A stretch of DNA of 64,000 nt from contig CAVTVA010000003.1 of assembly GCA_963738185.1 (NCBI GenBank), positions 620,001 to 684,000 on the forward strand, written 5' to 3'. Under the pieces are notes generated by a model, which was not told the DNA's origin, made no database searches, and worked only from the letters and a program-made list of their open reading frames with translations. How positions within the stretch are numbered: position 1 is the stretch's first letter; each line of letters begins with the position of its first letter. Shown piece by piece: positions 6,712 to 15,056 of the stretch. A program made the position numbers and the translations under genes. Source of the DNA: AP-15 sp963738185 (GTDB taxonomy: Bacteria; Pseudomonadota; Alphaproteobacteria; ATCC43930; CGMCC-115725).

Positions 6712-8810
6712 TCGGCCGCATCCCTTAGGGGATGGGCGGCAAGTCCGGCATTGGCCGGCACCGCCTCCTCGTTTCGTGACACCGGCCGCGCCGCCGCGAC
6801 CACGTCGAGCCAGCGCCGATGGGCATCCGCCACCTCGCGCGCTGGGACGACAAACTCCACGTCGCGCGCAAAGCCTCGGCCGATTGCCGCTGCGACAACG
6901 GCACACAATCCGAGCACGGCCAGCCACCACATGTCCCAGACCAGCCCAAAGGCGATGAACGCGCCGGTGATGCACGCGATCATGCCCATCGCGCTGTTCT
7001 TCGCCATTACGATGTCATCGTATTCCGGAGGAATGCGATAGGCGGCGCCGGTCTCCTTCGCGTGGGTGAACGTGTCGATCGAGGTCACCATGGGCAGGAC
7101 GGCGAAGTTGTATGCCGGCGGCGGCGCCGCGATCGACCATTCGAGGCTGCGCCCGTCCCACGGATCGCCGGCGGGCACGGCATAGGGCACCCGCCTGCGC
7201 ACCGACACCACAAGCTGGACAACCATGCTGGCCAGCGCGACGAGAACGAGCACGGCACCTATCAGCGCGACCACCATGAAAGGCTGGAATGTCGGGTCGA
7301 AATAGGCAAGGTGGCGCCGCGGATAGCCGAGCAAGCCCAGTCCGTAGAGCGGGAAGAACGCGAGCACGAAGCCACCGATCCAGCAGACCGCCGCGATCAG
7401 GCCCCATCGCTCGTCGAGCCTGAAACCAAAAGCCTTTGGGAACCAGAAATGATAGCCGGCGAGCATGCCGAAGAGCGTGCCCGGCACCAGCACATTGTGG
7501 AAATGGGCCACCAGGAACTGGGTGTTATGGACCTGGTAGTCGATGCCCGGTTGGGCAAGGATGATGCCCGACATCCCGCCAAGGGTGAACAGGATCGCGA
7601 ACGCCAGCGAATAGAGGAGCGGCGTGCGGACACGAACGCGCCCACGATACATCGTCAGCATCCAATCATAGATCTTCACGCCGGTCGGGATGCCGATCAG
7701 CATCGTCGCGATGCCGAAGACGGTATTGACGGATGGGCTCTGGCCCATCGTGAAGAAATGGTGCAGCCAGACGGTGAAAGAGAGCGACGCGATCGCCATA
7801 ATGGCGAGCACCAGCGAGAGATAGCCGTAGAGCGCCTTGCCGGAGAAGGTCGAGAACACCTCCGAATAGACGCCGAAGGCCGGTATGATCACGATATAGA
7901 CCTCGGGGTGGCCGAATAGCCAGAAGATATTGATATAGTTCATCAAATTGCCGCCGAAACCGTTCGTGAAGAAGTGGAAGCCGAGATACCGGTCGAGGGC
8001 CAGCAGCAGGGTGGCGACCGTCAGCGGCGGCATGGCGAACACCATCATGATGCTGGTGCAGACGGCGGCCCAGGTGAACAGCGGCATGCGCAGGAAGCGC
8101 ATCCCCGGCGCCCGCTTCTTGTAGATGGTCACGGCGAAGTTGATCCCGGTCAGCATCGTGCCGATGGACGTCAGGGTGAGCGCCCAGATCCAATAGTCGA
8201 CGCCGGGGCCCGGATTGAAGCTCGCCTCGGTATAAGGCGGATAGCCGCTCCACCCCCCAGTTGAAAACTTGCCGACAACCAGCGAGATCATGACGATCAT
8301 AGCGCCGGCGGCCGTAAGCCCGAGGCTGATCGAGTTCATGACCGGGAAGGAGACGTCGCGCGCGCCGATCTGCAGTGGCATGACGTAGTTGATCAGCCCG
8401 GTGAGGAACGGCATCGCCATGAAGAAGATCATGATCGTGCCGTGGGTGGTGAAGAGCTCCCCGAAATGCTCCGTCGATAGGAATCCGCCGCCGAGGCCGA
8501 AGGCCATCTGGGTCCGCATCAGGCCCGCCTCGATCAGCGCCCGCGCCAGCATGACGAACGCGATGACGATGTACATGATGCCGATCCGCTTGTGATCGAC
8601 GCTGGTCAGCCATTCCGACCACAGCACCTTCCACTTGCCGAACCACGTAATAAGAAAGATCGTGACGGCGGCGGCCAGCAGGACGATGCAGGCCGCGGTG
8701 GTGGCGATGGAGCCGTTGACGAGATGCGACTTCGTCGGATCCCGCAGCATTTCCCAGAACGGGAGGCTTCCGGCATTCAGTCGCCCGAAGATGATGTGCA
8801 TGATCGACAT
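6708..8810 (-). CDS. cyoB: Cytochrome o ubiquinol oxidase subunit I (catalytic)
   Basis: A 700-residue haem-copper oxidase core subunit that oxidises ubiquinol, reduces O2 to water and pumps protons. Landmarks in order: TTHGTIMIFFMAMPFLTGL (low-spin haem ligand), FWLFGHPEVYIVIIPAFGV (CuB His and the cross-linked Tyr), WLHHFFTMGQSP (paired CuB His), then DTQ-type segment VHNTQFLVAHFHNVLVPG (haem ligands). The start at 8810 (MSIMHIIFGRLNAG) follows AAAGGACAG by a few bases and lies just after the cyoA stop. The length is slightly above the E. coli subunit because of the C-terminal tail. Confidence 0.97.
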   Translation of the reverse strand: MSIMHIIFGRLNAGSLPFWEMLRDPTKSHLVNGSIATTAACIVLLAAAVTIFLITWFGKWKVLWSEWLTSVDHKRIGIMYIVIAFVMLARALIEAGLMRTQMAFGLGGGFLSTEHFGELFTTHGTIMIFFMAMPFLTGLINYVMPLQIGARDVSFPVMNSISLGLTAAGAMIVMISLVVGKFSTGGWSGYPPYTEASFNPGPGVDYWIWALTLTSIGTMLTGINFAVTIYKKRAPGMRFLRMPLFTWAAVCTSIMMVFAMPPLTVATLLLALDRYLGFHFFTNGFGGNLMNYINIFWLFGHPEVYIVIIPAFGVYSEVFSTFSGKALYGYLSLVLAIMAIASLSFTVWLHHFFTMGQSPSVNTVFGIATMLIGIPTGVKIYDWMLTMYRGRVRVRTPLLYSLAFAILFTLGGMSGIILAQPGIDYQVHNTQFLVAHFHNVLVPGTLFGMLAGYHFWFPKAFGFRLDERWGLIAAVCWIGGFVLAFFPLYGLGLLGYPRRHLAYFDPTFQPFMVVALIGAVLVLVALASMVVQLVVSVRRRVPYAVPAGDPWDGRSLEWSIAAPPPAYNFAVLPMVTSIDTFTHAKETGAAYRIPPEYDDIVMAKNSAMGMIACITGAFIAFGLVWDMWWLAVLGLCAVVAAAIGRGFARDVEFVVPAREVADAHRRWLDVVAAARPVSRNEEAVPANAGLAAHPLRDAAE

Positions 8811-8815
8811 GCGGG

Positions 8816-9769
8816 CTACTGTCCTTTCGCGCGCGCGGGCATCACCTGACCAGCCGAGCCCATAAAGGATTGCACGACGTCGTCGAAGAGGTTCGACGAC
8901 ACGTCGGCGAACAAGAGCGGTCTGTCCACGCCTGCCTTGGCGCCGAGCGACGCGCGCGTCTGGCTCAACGTGCTTCTCTGCGCCACCGCCTTGTACGCCT
9001 TGTCTGACAGCGGAATGCCCGTGGTCTGGACGCGCTTCACCCACGCCGTGAAGTCGGCGGGTGTCATGGCCTTGGCGGTAAAATCCTGCTGATAAAAGCC
9101 ATGGCCATTGTATTGCGTGTTCTCACCGCGGAAGCTGCCGGGTGCGTTCGCCAGAAGATGTAGCTTCGTGACCATGCCCGGCATCGCATAGATCTGGCTG
9201 CCGAGCGCCGGGATGAAGAACGACTGCATCACGGTGTCGGACGTCAGCACGATGGCCAGCGGCCGTTCGGCGGGGAAAGCAAACTCGCCGATGCTTGCGA
9301 TGTTGAACTGCGGGTATATGAACAGCCACTTCCAGTCGTAGCCGACGACTTCGACCCGGAGCGGGGGGGCGGCCGAGGAAGCGATTGGTGCGTAGGGGTC
9401 AAGCTGCTTGGTGTTCTGGTGTAGCCAGACCCCAAGCACGATCACGATCGCGAACGGCACCCCCCATACGAGAAACTCGAGCGGGCGGTAGAACGTCCAA
9501 TGCGGCGTGTAACGTGCCGATCCGTTCAGGCGATAGCGCCAGACGACGATCGGTGTCAGCACCAGCACCGGCAGGACGACGATCAGAAGCAGCAGCGCCA
9601 CGTCGATGAGGTGCGCGCGCTGCGCTGCCGCAATGGGGCCCTGCGGGTCGAGAAAGGTCAGGAACGGGGAGGCGGTGGCGGACCTGAACGGCGGTGGAGA
9701 AACCGCGCGGCTGCAGCCTTCGAGCCCCACGACCACGACCCAGGAGGCAAGTCTTGCGCAGCCCCGCAT
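8816..9769 (-). CDS. cyoA: Cytochrome o ubiquinol oxidase subunit II (lipoprotein)
   Basis: A 317-residue subunit. ATG 9769 follows GAGGGAG and opens a lipoprotein signal with lipobox GLEGC. Two N-terminal helices (VALLLLIVVLPVLVLTPIVV and LEFLVWGVPFAIVIVLGVWL) are followed by a cupredoxin domain: VEVVGYDWKWLFIYPQFNIA, MQSFFIPALGSQIYAMPGMV and NTQYNGHGFYQQDFTAKAM. The CuA ligand pair CxxxC is absent, so this is a quinol oxidase, not a cytochrome c oxidase. It is the first gene of the cyoABCD operon. A haem O synthase (cyoE) is not present at the end of the operon. Confidence 0.95.
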   Translation of the reverse strand: MRGCARLASWVVVVGLEGCSRAVSPPPFRSATASPFLTFLDPQGPIAAAQRAHLIDVALLLLIVVLPVLVLTPIVVWRYRLNGSARYTPHWTFYRPLEFLVWGVPFAIVIVLGVWLHQNTKQLDPYAPIASSAAPPLRVEVVGYDWKWLFIYPQFNIASIGEFAFPAERPLAIVLTSDTVMQSFFIPALGSQIYAMPGMVTKLHLLANAPGSFRGENTQYNGHGFYQQDFTAKAMTPADFTAWVKRVQTTGIPLSDKAYKAVAQRSTLSQTRASLGAKAGVDRPLLFADVSSNLFDDVVQSFMGSAGQVMPARAKGQ

Positions 9770-9850
9770 TTCTCCCTCGTCACACCGAGCCACGGGTCCG
9801 GCCCTCGGCCGGCCAAGGCGCACGATCTTCGGCGGCGTCGCTACCCCCAA

Positions 9851-10726
9851 TCACCCGGCGCCGGCCTGCTGCTTTTTGTCGAGGATGCGCTGGTGCAGGT
9901 TGCGCACGATCATATCGGTCAGTCGTTCATTATGCATGAACAAGCGCTGACCGATCGGATAGGGGTCCTGCTTCTCGACCTCGATCGGCCCGCGCAACGC
10001 TTCGTCGGCGCTGACCCCGCGATCGACAAAGCGCTCGACATAGCCGACCCAGTTCTCGACGATCTGGCCCTGCTCCTTCAGATAGGCCTTGGTGCACGGG
10101 TCGCCATGCCCCGGCACGATCAGCTCGACATCGAGCGCCGCGATGCTATCGAGCGCCGCCAGCCACTCCCACGGGTCGCATTCCTGCAGCCAGCTGCGGC
10201 ATTTGTAAAAGACGTTGTCGCCGGTAAAGACCACCCCCTCCTCGGGCACGTGGACCGAGGTCTGCGGCGCCGTGTGGCCCGGCATATGGATGATGTTGAA
10301 GGTGTGGTTGCCCAGATGCAGGGTCAGCGTGTCGTCGAAGGTCAGGGTCGGCGGGTTGGCGGCCGGAAAATCCGGGTGGCCGACCAGCCACACGCTGTCG
10401 GGGTCGGTTTCCTTGAACCGTTCGCGCTTCTCGTCGAGCGAGCCGAACGCGTAGAGATAGCGCTCAAAGCATTCTTGAAGCTTTTGCTGGCCGACGATCT
10501 TGGTGTTGGTGAAATAGGCGTTGCCGGAGATGTGGTCGCCATGCGGCTCGGTGTTGATCAGGTAGCGGATCGGCGCCTTGTCCTCCATCCGCTCGCGCCA
10601 GCGCACCGCGTCGATCGGCTGCTGCGGCGAATCGATCATCACATAGCCGTCGCTGGTCTCGATAAAGCTCGGATTGCAGCCGGCGAAATAGATTTCGGTG
10701 AACGAATTCGGTCCGACCCTGCGCAT
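9851..10726 (-). CDS. Metallo-beta-lactamase-fold hydrolase
   Basis: A 291-residue protein; ATG 10726 follows GAGGGAGG by seven bases. Metal-site segments of the fold are visible: NTEPHGDHISG, MPGHTAPQTSVHV, VFTGDNVF and IVPGHGDP. The first His of the usual HxHxDH is replaced by Glu (E-P-H-G-D-H), which alters the first zinc ligand set and separates it from standard glyoxalase II-like enzymes. Substrates in this superfamily range from thioesters to lactones, so none is assigned. It follows cyoA on the same strand with an 81-base gap but is probably a separate unit. Confidence 0.85.
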   Translation of the reverse strand: MRRVGPNSFTEIYFAGCNPSFIETSDGYVMIDSPQQPIDAVRWRERMEDKAPIRYLINTEPHGDHISGNAYFTNTKIVGQQKLQECFERYLYAFGSLDEKRERFKETDPDSVWLVGHPDFPAANPPTLTFDDTLTLHLGNHTFNIIHMPGHTAPQTSVHVPEEGVVFTGDNVFYKCRSWLQECDPWEWLAALDSIAALDVELIVPGHGDPCTKAYLKEQGQIVENWVGYVERFVDRGVSADEALRGPIEVEKQDPYPIGQRLFMHNERLTDMIVRNLHQRILDKKQQAGAG

Positions 10727-10835
10727 GGCTCGCCTCCCTCGATGCGGGTTCCGGCGATTGTCTCCGATCGATCTGAGCGGCACAAGGCAGGGCAGGATTG
10801 CCCCCCGGGATTGCCCCCCGCCGCGCGCCGGCCAT

Positions 10836-11720
10836 CTAGCCGTCGGCGGCGGCGGAGCGGGCGGGGCCGCGCATTGAGAGGGGCAGCCTGAACGGGTGGA
10901 TCAGCTGTCCGGGAAGCGAGCGCGGCAATTCTCCCTCGATGCCGTAGGCCGTCGGCCAGGCCTTGCGCGGCAGATGGTAGGTCCCGAAGAGCCAATCGAT
11001 CATCGGCAGCATCGAGGCAAAGTTGCGGTCGCGCGGCTCGGCCAATGTGTGGTGCCAATGATGAAAGGCCGGGGTCGAGATCAGCCATTCGAGCGGGCCC
11101 AGCCGCAGGCGCAGATTGGCATGGATCAGAAAGCCCCACATCGTGATGGCGAGCACCAGCAGGGCCGAGATCAGCCCGCCCGATGGAGTAAGCGGGGTGG
11201 CGATCCCGAGGGCGTAGACCGGGACGAGACCGCATAAGCGGATGAACGCATTGTCGATCGGATGGGCGCGGGCGCTGATCAGAAAGTAGAGCTGCGTCGG
11301 ATTGTGATGAACGGAATGGAAGCGCCATAGCAGCGGAATCTCGTGCGACCAGCGATGGCCCCAATAAAAGCCGATCTCGCCCACCACCAGTGCTGCTGCC
11401 GCGCGCCCCCAGAGCGGCAGGGATGCGGCCGCCGCCTGAACCCGCCACGGCACAACCGCGTGCGCGCCCAGCGCCGCCAGCCCGAGCGGCAGCGAGAGCA
11501 GCAGGCCCGGCACCAGCCCGCTGATCAGATAAAAGCCGATATCGCCGGCAAAGCTTTTGCAGAAGATGTTTCGCCGATTGACGGCGAACAGCCGCTCGAA
11601 TGGCAGGAACACGACGCACAGCAGCAGCAGCCAGACAACCAGCCGGAGCAAGCTGAGCAGCAACGCGTCGAATTGGTGAAGGTGGAGCAATGACGGCACG
11701 GAGGCCTCCTGATCGGCCAT
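10836..11720 (-). CDS. Sterol desaturase/fatty-acid hydroxylase family membrane protein
   Basis: A 294-residue integral membrane protein with the three His clusters that bind the non-haem di-iron centre: HRWSH, HSVHH and HHWHH (WLISTPAFHHWHHTLAEP). Several hydrophobic helices precede and separate them. The family hydroxylates or desaturates lipids such as sterols, carotenoids and fatty acids using O2. The later stretch RNFASMLPMIDWLFGTYHLP is also typical. ATG 11720 is chosen because the codons upstream of it are low-complexity; neither candidate start has a good Shine-Dalgarno site. The lipid substrate is unknown. Confidence 0.88.
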   Translation of the reverse strand: MADQEASVPSLLHLHQFDALLLSLLRLVVWLLLLCVVFLPFERLFAVNRRNIFCKSFAGDIGFYLISGLVPGLLLSLPLGLAALGAHAVVPWRVQAAAASLPLWGRAAAALVVGEIGFYWGHRWSHEIPLLWRFHSVHHNPTQLYFLISARAHPIDNAFIRLCGLVPVYALGIATPLTPSGGLISALLVLAITMWGFLIHANLRLRLGPLEWLISTPAFHHWHHTLAEPRDRNFASMLPMIDWLFGTYHLPRKAWPTAYGIEGELPRSLPGQLIHPFRLPLSMRGPARSAAADG

Positions 11721-11791
11721 GGCGCGGCGAGGAGCGGTTGATGCGCCCGAGCGGGACCGAGCCCACCCGGACGCATCGTCCAATCGGCAGA

Positions 11792-12640
11792 TCAGGCTGC
11801 GGCGCCGCCCTGCTTCGCGCGTCGGCGCATCATGACCGCGCCGAGGCCGAGCAGCCCGACGCCGAGCACCGACAAGGTCGCCGGCTCCGGCACCACCGGG
11901 GTCGTGTTGACGCCTTCGAGAAACACCGTCGGCGGCAGATTGGTCGTGCTGCCATTGTCACCCCAGGCGAGGAATGTCAGCACCGCGCTACCGTTGGTCA
12001 GGTTCGCGGCCGTTGGCGTGAAGCTTAGATTGACGGAATTCCAGTCAACATTCATCTCAGATGGGGTGGTCATCAGCGTCGACGCCTCTTCTTCATCTCC
12101 GTTCGGGTTGACGACAGAGCAGGGATTGGTCGTGCAGTTCACACTGATGTCGCCCTGACCCAGGAACACCAGCCACTGCTCGTGCGTGAGGCCAGAATAT
12201 GTATTCTGTTGCCCGGCCGCTTGCTGGAACTGAAGGGTGTAGGTCGTGTTCGCCGTCAGCCCGTTAATGGTCTGGTAGATCGTGCTCTCGTATTCCGGAT
12301 TGCCGTCCGCCTGATAGAAGTTGGTGCCCGCAGGGACAGTGTTCGAAAAACCGGGATTGGTATAAACACCGTAAATGTTGCCGGTATCGCTGCTGGAATA
12401 GCCTTCAGAACCCTGGGTGCCAACATAGATAAGATTGGATTGTTGAGCGGGCGCACCGATGGACCAGTCGTTTGGATTTACCGTGGTGAAGAAATTTTTG
12501 GGCTTGCCACCAAACGTCCCGGTGAACTGATTGAAGGCGAGGTTCTGCACTGGCAGCACATCCGCCTGGGCCGAGGCGGCAAGGCCCAGCGACAAGCCGA
12601 CGGCCGTCAGGCCGAGCGCGGCTGATTTGAAGAACGGCAT
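11792..12640 (-). CDS. Exported PEP-CTERM protein
   Basis: A 282-residue secreted protein starting at ATG 12640 behind AAGGAG. It has a signal peptide (MPFFKSAALGLTAVGLSLGL ending SAQAD) and a mature domain rich in Asn, Thr and Ser. The C-terminus is VPEPATLSVLGVGLLGLGAV followed by MMRRRAKQ, the PEP motif, helix and basic tail that exosortases recognise. Such proteins are anchored or released at the cell surface, often with exopolysaccharide. No exosortase gene is visible in this window. The middle has no domain I recognise. Confidence 0.88.
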   Translation of the reverse strand: MPFFKSAALGLTAVGLSLGLAASAQADVLPVQNLAFNQFTGTFGGKPKNFFTTVNPNDWSIGAPAQQSNLIYVGTQGSEGYSSSDTGNIYGVYTNPGFSNTVPAGTNFYQADGNPEYESTIYQTINGLTANTTYTLQFQQAAGQQNTYSGLTHEQWLVFLGQGDISVNCTTNPCSVVNPNGDEEEASTLMTTPSEMNVDWNSVNLSFTPTAANLTNGSAVLTFLAWGDNGSTTNLPPTVFLEGVNTTPVVPEPATLSVLGVGLLGLGAVMMRRRAKQGGAAA

Positions 12641-13270
12641 GAAAAACTCCTTGTCATGTGCGAATGGATCACGTTTTCGAGCGCGCCGCGGCCGGCAACC
12701 CGGCACCGGCACGTCATCGCGCCTCTCGCAATCCGTGTGCCAAATACATATAACTGCTGATTTGGCTTGGTATTCGTGTATAAATTGGTTAAATTTAATG
12801 GTACACCGCCGTAAAGTGTAAGCTTCTTCGACAATTCGGGCCTTGCCGATCATCTCTCGCACCTCTCCTCGCGCGGCTTCCAAGCGACGAGAAAGCGAGT
12901 AGAATCAATTGGATCGCAGGTTTACGGGAGAACTGCGGAGCACGCTCCTGGCGTCGGCTCCGCCATATCCCTCGTAAAAAAATCCGACAGCGGCCATTCG
13001 GGGTGCTGTCGTCTTGCTAACCGACAGCCATGGGCTCGGCGCCGAAAAGCCGGATTCGCGGTTCGACCGGGGCGTGCCGACGCGACCCTTCAGCAGCAGC
13101 GGTCCGCAACCGCGCGGCCAACCGCGGAAAAACCCAACTCGAACTCGAATAGCTGGAGGTTCCTCCCACCCCGTGGTATCGGCGCCAAGGTGGCTTGGCG
13201 CGTGGGGGGGCCGGGCCGAATGGGGGGCCGCTGCACCAAATGCCGATTTCGAGCCGATCCGGCCAGTTTC
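12641..13270. other. Long intergenic region between divergent genes
   Basis: This 630-base stretch separates the PEP-CTERM gene (leftward) from the transglycosylase gene (rightward). An AT-rich tract at about 12735-12830, unusual for this genome, probably carries the PEP-CTERM promoter. The remainder is GC-rich. Open frames here (for example leftward 13279-12905) have no ribosome binding site and no recognisable composition or motif. I see no RNA gene. Confidence 0.5.
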
Positions 13271-14827
13271 ATGCGGCAAGGCCGGCCGCCGGCAGCTTTT
13301 CTCTGGCTGTTGCTATTGCCGTTGCTGCTGCTCGTCGCCTGTGCCCAGCAAGCCTCGCCGCCTTATGGCGGTAACACCATCATCGGCAACGCCGGATGGG
13401 CGCCGACGCATTACTACCCGCCGCCGGGGCCGCCCGAGGACCCCTGGGGCCCGTATATCCACGAGGCCGCGGCGCGCTACGGCGTGCCCGAGCAATGGAT
13501 CCGCGCGGTCATGCAGCAGGAATCGGGCGGCGAGGAGCAGGCCGTCTCGCCGGTGGGTGCCATGGGGCTGATGCAGGTCATGCCCGAAACCTATGAGGGG
13601 CTGCGCGAGCGCTACGGGCTCGGCGCCGACCCTTATGACCCGCACAACAATATTCTGGCCGGCGCCGCCTATATCCGAGAGATGTACGACCAGTTCGGCG
13701 CGCCTGGCTTCCTGGCCGCCTACAATGCCGGGCCGGACCGGGTCTCGGGCTATCTCTCCGGCGCCGCCGACCTCCCGGACGAGACCGTCCATTACCTCGC
13801 CGCGGTCACGCCAAACCTCGGCGGCAGCGTGCCGCTGTCCGGGCCGTTTTTGACGTATGCCTCGGCGCGGTCGCGGGGCTCGGCCGACTACCGTGCGAGT
13901 GTCGCCAGCCTGGCGGCGGGCTGCAATCTGAACCTGGCCTATGATCCGGCCCATCCGTGCACAACGCTGGAGCGCGCGGCGGTCACCTCCGCACCACCCG
14001 CGCCCTTGGTCGCACAGCTCGGAGCAGGCGGCTGCAATCTGAACATTGCCTACGACCCGAGCCACCCATGCAGCTCGCTCGGAGCGGCGCCGATAGCGGT
14101 GGCCTCCGCCGCGTCGCCGCCCTCGGCGCCGGTCGAGCCGGTGGTAGCCGCTGCGGCCGTTCCGCCGCCGCCCCCGGTACAGGTTGCCGCCGTGTCGCCG
14201 CCGGCCCCGGTGCAGGTCGCCGCCGGGTCGCCGCCGCCGCTGCCAGCCAGCCCGCAGGCCGCCCCACCGCCGATGCAATCTGCCCCTGCGCCAGCCGCGC
14301 CGCAACTCGCCGCCGCACCGGCCTCGCCGGAGGTGTCGCTCGCCGCCGCGCCGTCGCCGCTTGGACCGGTGGCGGCAGACCAGCGCCGGGGAGCCGGCTG
14401 CGACCCGAATCTCGCTTACGATCCGGACCATCCCTGCTCGCCGCCGCCGCCACAACCGGCCGCCTCCTATACTCGATTGGCGTCTGCCGACGAACCGATC
14501 GCACCGCCGCCCGCTCGACCGCGAGACGCATCCGCCCGGGGCGGCTCGGCGGCTCACCTGCTCGCGATCCCGGAGCGCGATTGGGCGATCCAGGTCGGCG
14601 CCTTCGCCAACCCGCGGCTCGCCCGCGCGGTCGCGGAAAACGCCCGCGCGCAGGCGCCGGGCCAGCTCCGCGCGGCCACCTTGGCGCTGCCGCCGACCCC
14701 CAACGCCGGCTCGGTGCTGTATCGCGCGCGCCTCGCCCACCTGTCGGCCAGCGCCGCCTCCGACGCCTGCTGGCAGCTCAACCAGCGCCAACTGCCCTGC
14801 GTCGTCGTCCAGCCGAGCCGCACCTGA
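13271..14827 (+). CDS. Lytic transglycosylase lipoprotein with Cys-bounded repeats and SPOR-like end
   Basis: A 518-residue protein. ATG 13271 opens a lipoprotein signal (LLLLPLLLLVAC). Residues about 55-165 form an SLT goose-type lysozyme domain: YGVPEQWIRAVMQQESGGEE with catalytic Glu, then SPVGAMGLMQVMPETYEGL and GFLAAYNAGPDRVSGYL. A long Pro/Ala/Val-rich linker follows. It holds three 14-residue repeats: GCNLNLAYDPAHPC, GCNLNIAYDPSHPC and GCDPNLAYDPDHPC. The C-terminal 75 residues (DWAIQVGAFANPRLARAVAE to CVVVQPSRT) look like a SPOR domain, which binds denuded septal glycan. It is likely a division-site murein enzyme. The repeats are unexplained. Confidence 0.92.
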   Translation: MRQGRPPAAFLWLLLLPLLLLVACAQQASPPYGGNTIIGNAGWAPTHYYPPPGPPEDPWGPYIHEAAARYGVPEQWIRAVMQQESGGEEQAVSPVGAMGLMQVMPETYEGLRERYGLGADPYDPHNNILAGAAYIREMYDQFGAPGFLAAYNAGPDRVSGYLSGAADLPDETVHYLAAVTPNLGGSVPLSGPFLTYASARSRGSADYRASVASLAAGCNLNLAYDPAHPCTTLERAAVTSAPPAPLVAQLGAGGCNLNIAYDPSHPCSSLGAAPIAVASAASPPSAPVEPVVAAAAVPPPPPVQVAAVSPPAPVQVAAGSPPPLPASPQAAPPPMQSAPAPAAPQLAAAPASPEVSLAAAPSPLGPVAADQRRGAGCDPNLAYDPDHPCSPPPPQPAASYTRLASADEPIAPPPARPRDASARGGSAAHLLAIPERDWAIQVGAFANPRLARAVAENARAQAPGQLRAATLALPPTPNAGSVLYRARLAHLSASAASDACWQLNQRQLPCVVVQPSRT

Positions 14828-14877
14828 TCGCGCGAGCCGTGACCCCTTTAAGCGAAAGCGCTTCGCTTCTCGCCTCC

Positions 14878-14957
14878 CCCGGGCTTGACCCGGGGGTCCA
14901 CGTCTTTGCCGGCAGCTTATGAGAGAAGACGTGGATGCCCGGATCAAGTCCGGGCAA
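14878..14957. repeat. Palindromic extragenic repeat (family B)
   Basis: An inverted pair: CCCGGGCTTGACCCGGGGGT plus CCACGTCTT on the left is mirrored by AAGACGTGG plus ATGCCCGGATCAAGTCCGGG on the right, with about 20 bases between the arms. Related units occur near 36738 and 38547. It may form a long hairpin in transcripts. Confidence 0.8.
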
Positions 14958-15056
14958 GGGCGAAAATGGAAGCCGGTTCAATTCTAACGGATCAGGCTTT
15001 AGCGGCCATCGCTTGCTCTGGCGTTCAACTCGCCGGCGATAAAACGAGCGGCGATG

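Noticed and set aside
6678..6975. Longer N-terminus for cyoC from an upstream start
   Set aside because: It would read through cyoB's C-terminus as non-homologous residues. The overlapping GTGA at 6711 fits operon spacing.
9500..10891. Rightward 463-codon frame across cyoA and the metallo-beta-lactamase gene
   Set aside because: It crosses two well-supported leftward genes and an intergenic gap, which real genes do not do; composition is that of an antisense shadow in GC-rich DNA.
12905..13279. Leftward 124-codon frame in the long intergenic region
   Set aside because: No Shine-Dalgarno site, no motif, and it overlaps the transglycosylase start region.
13313..14947. Leftward 544-codon frame opposite the transglycosylase
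   Set aside because: It is Arg/Gly-rich low-complexity sequence antisense to a protein with a clear SLT domain.
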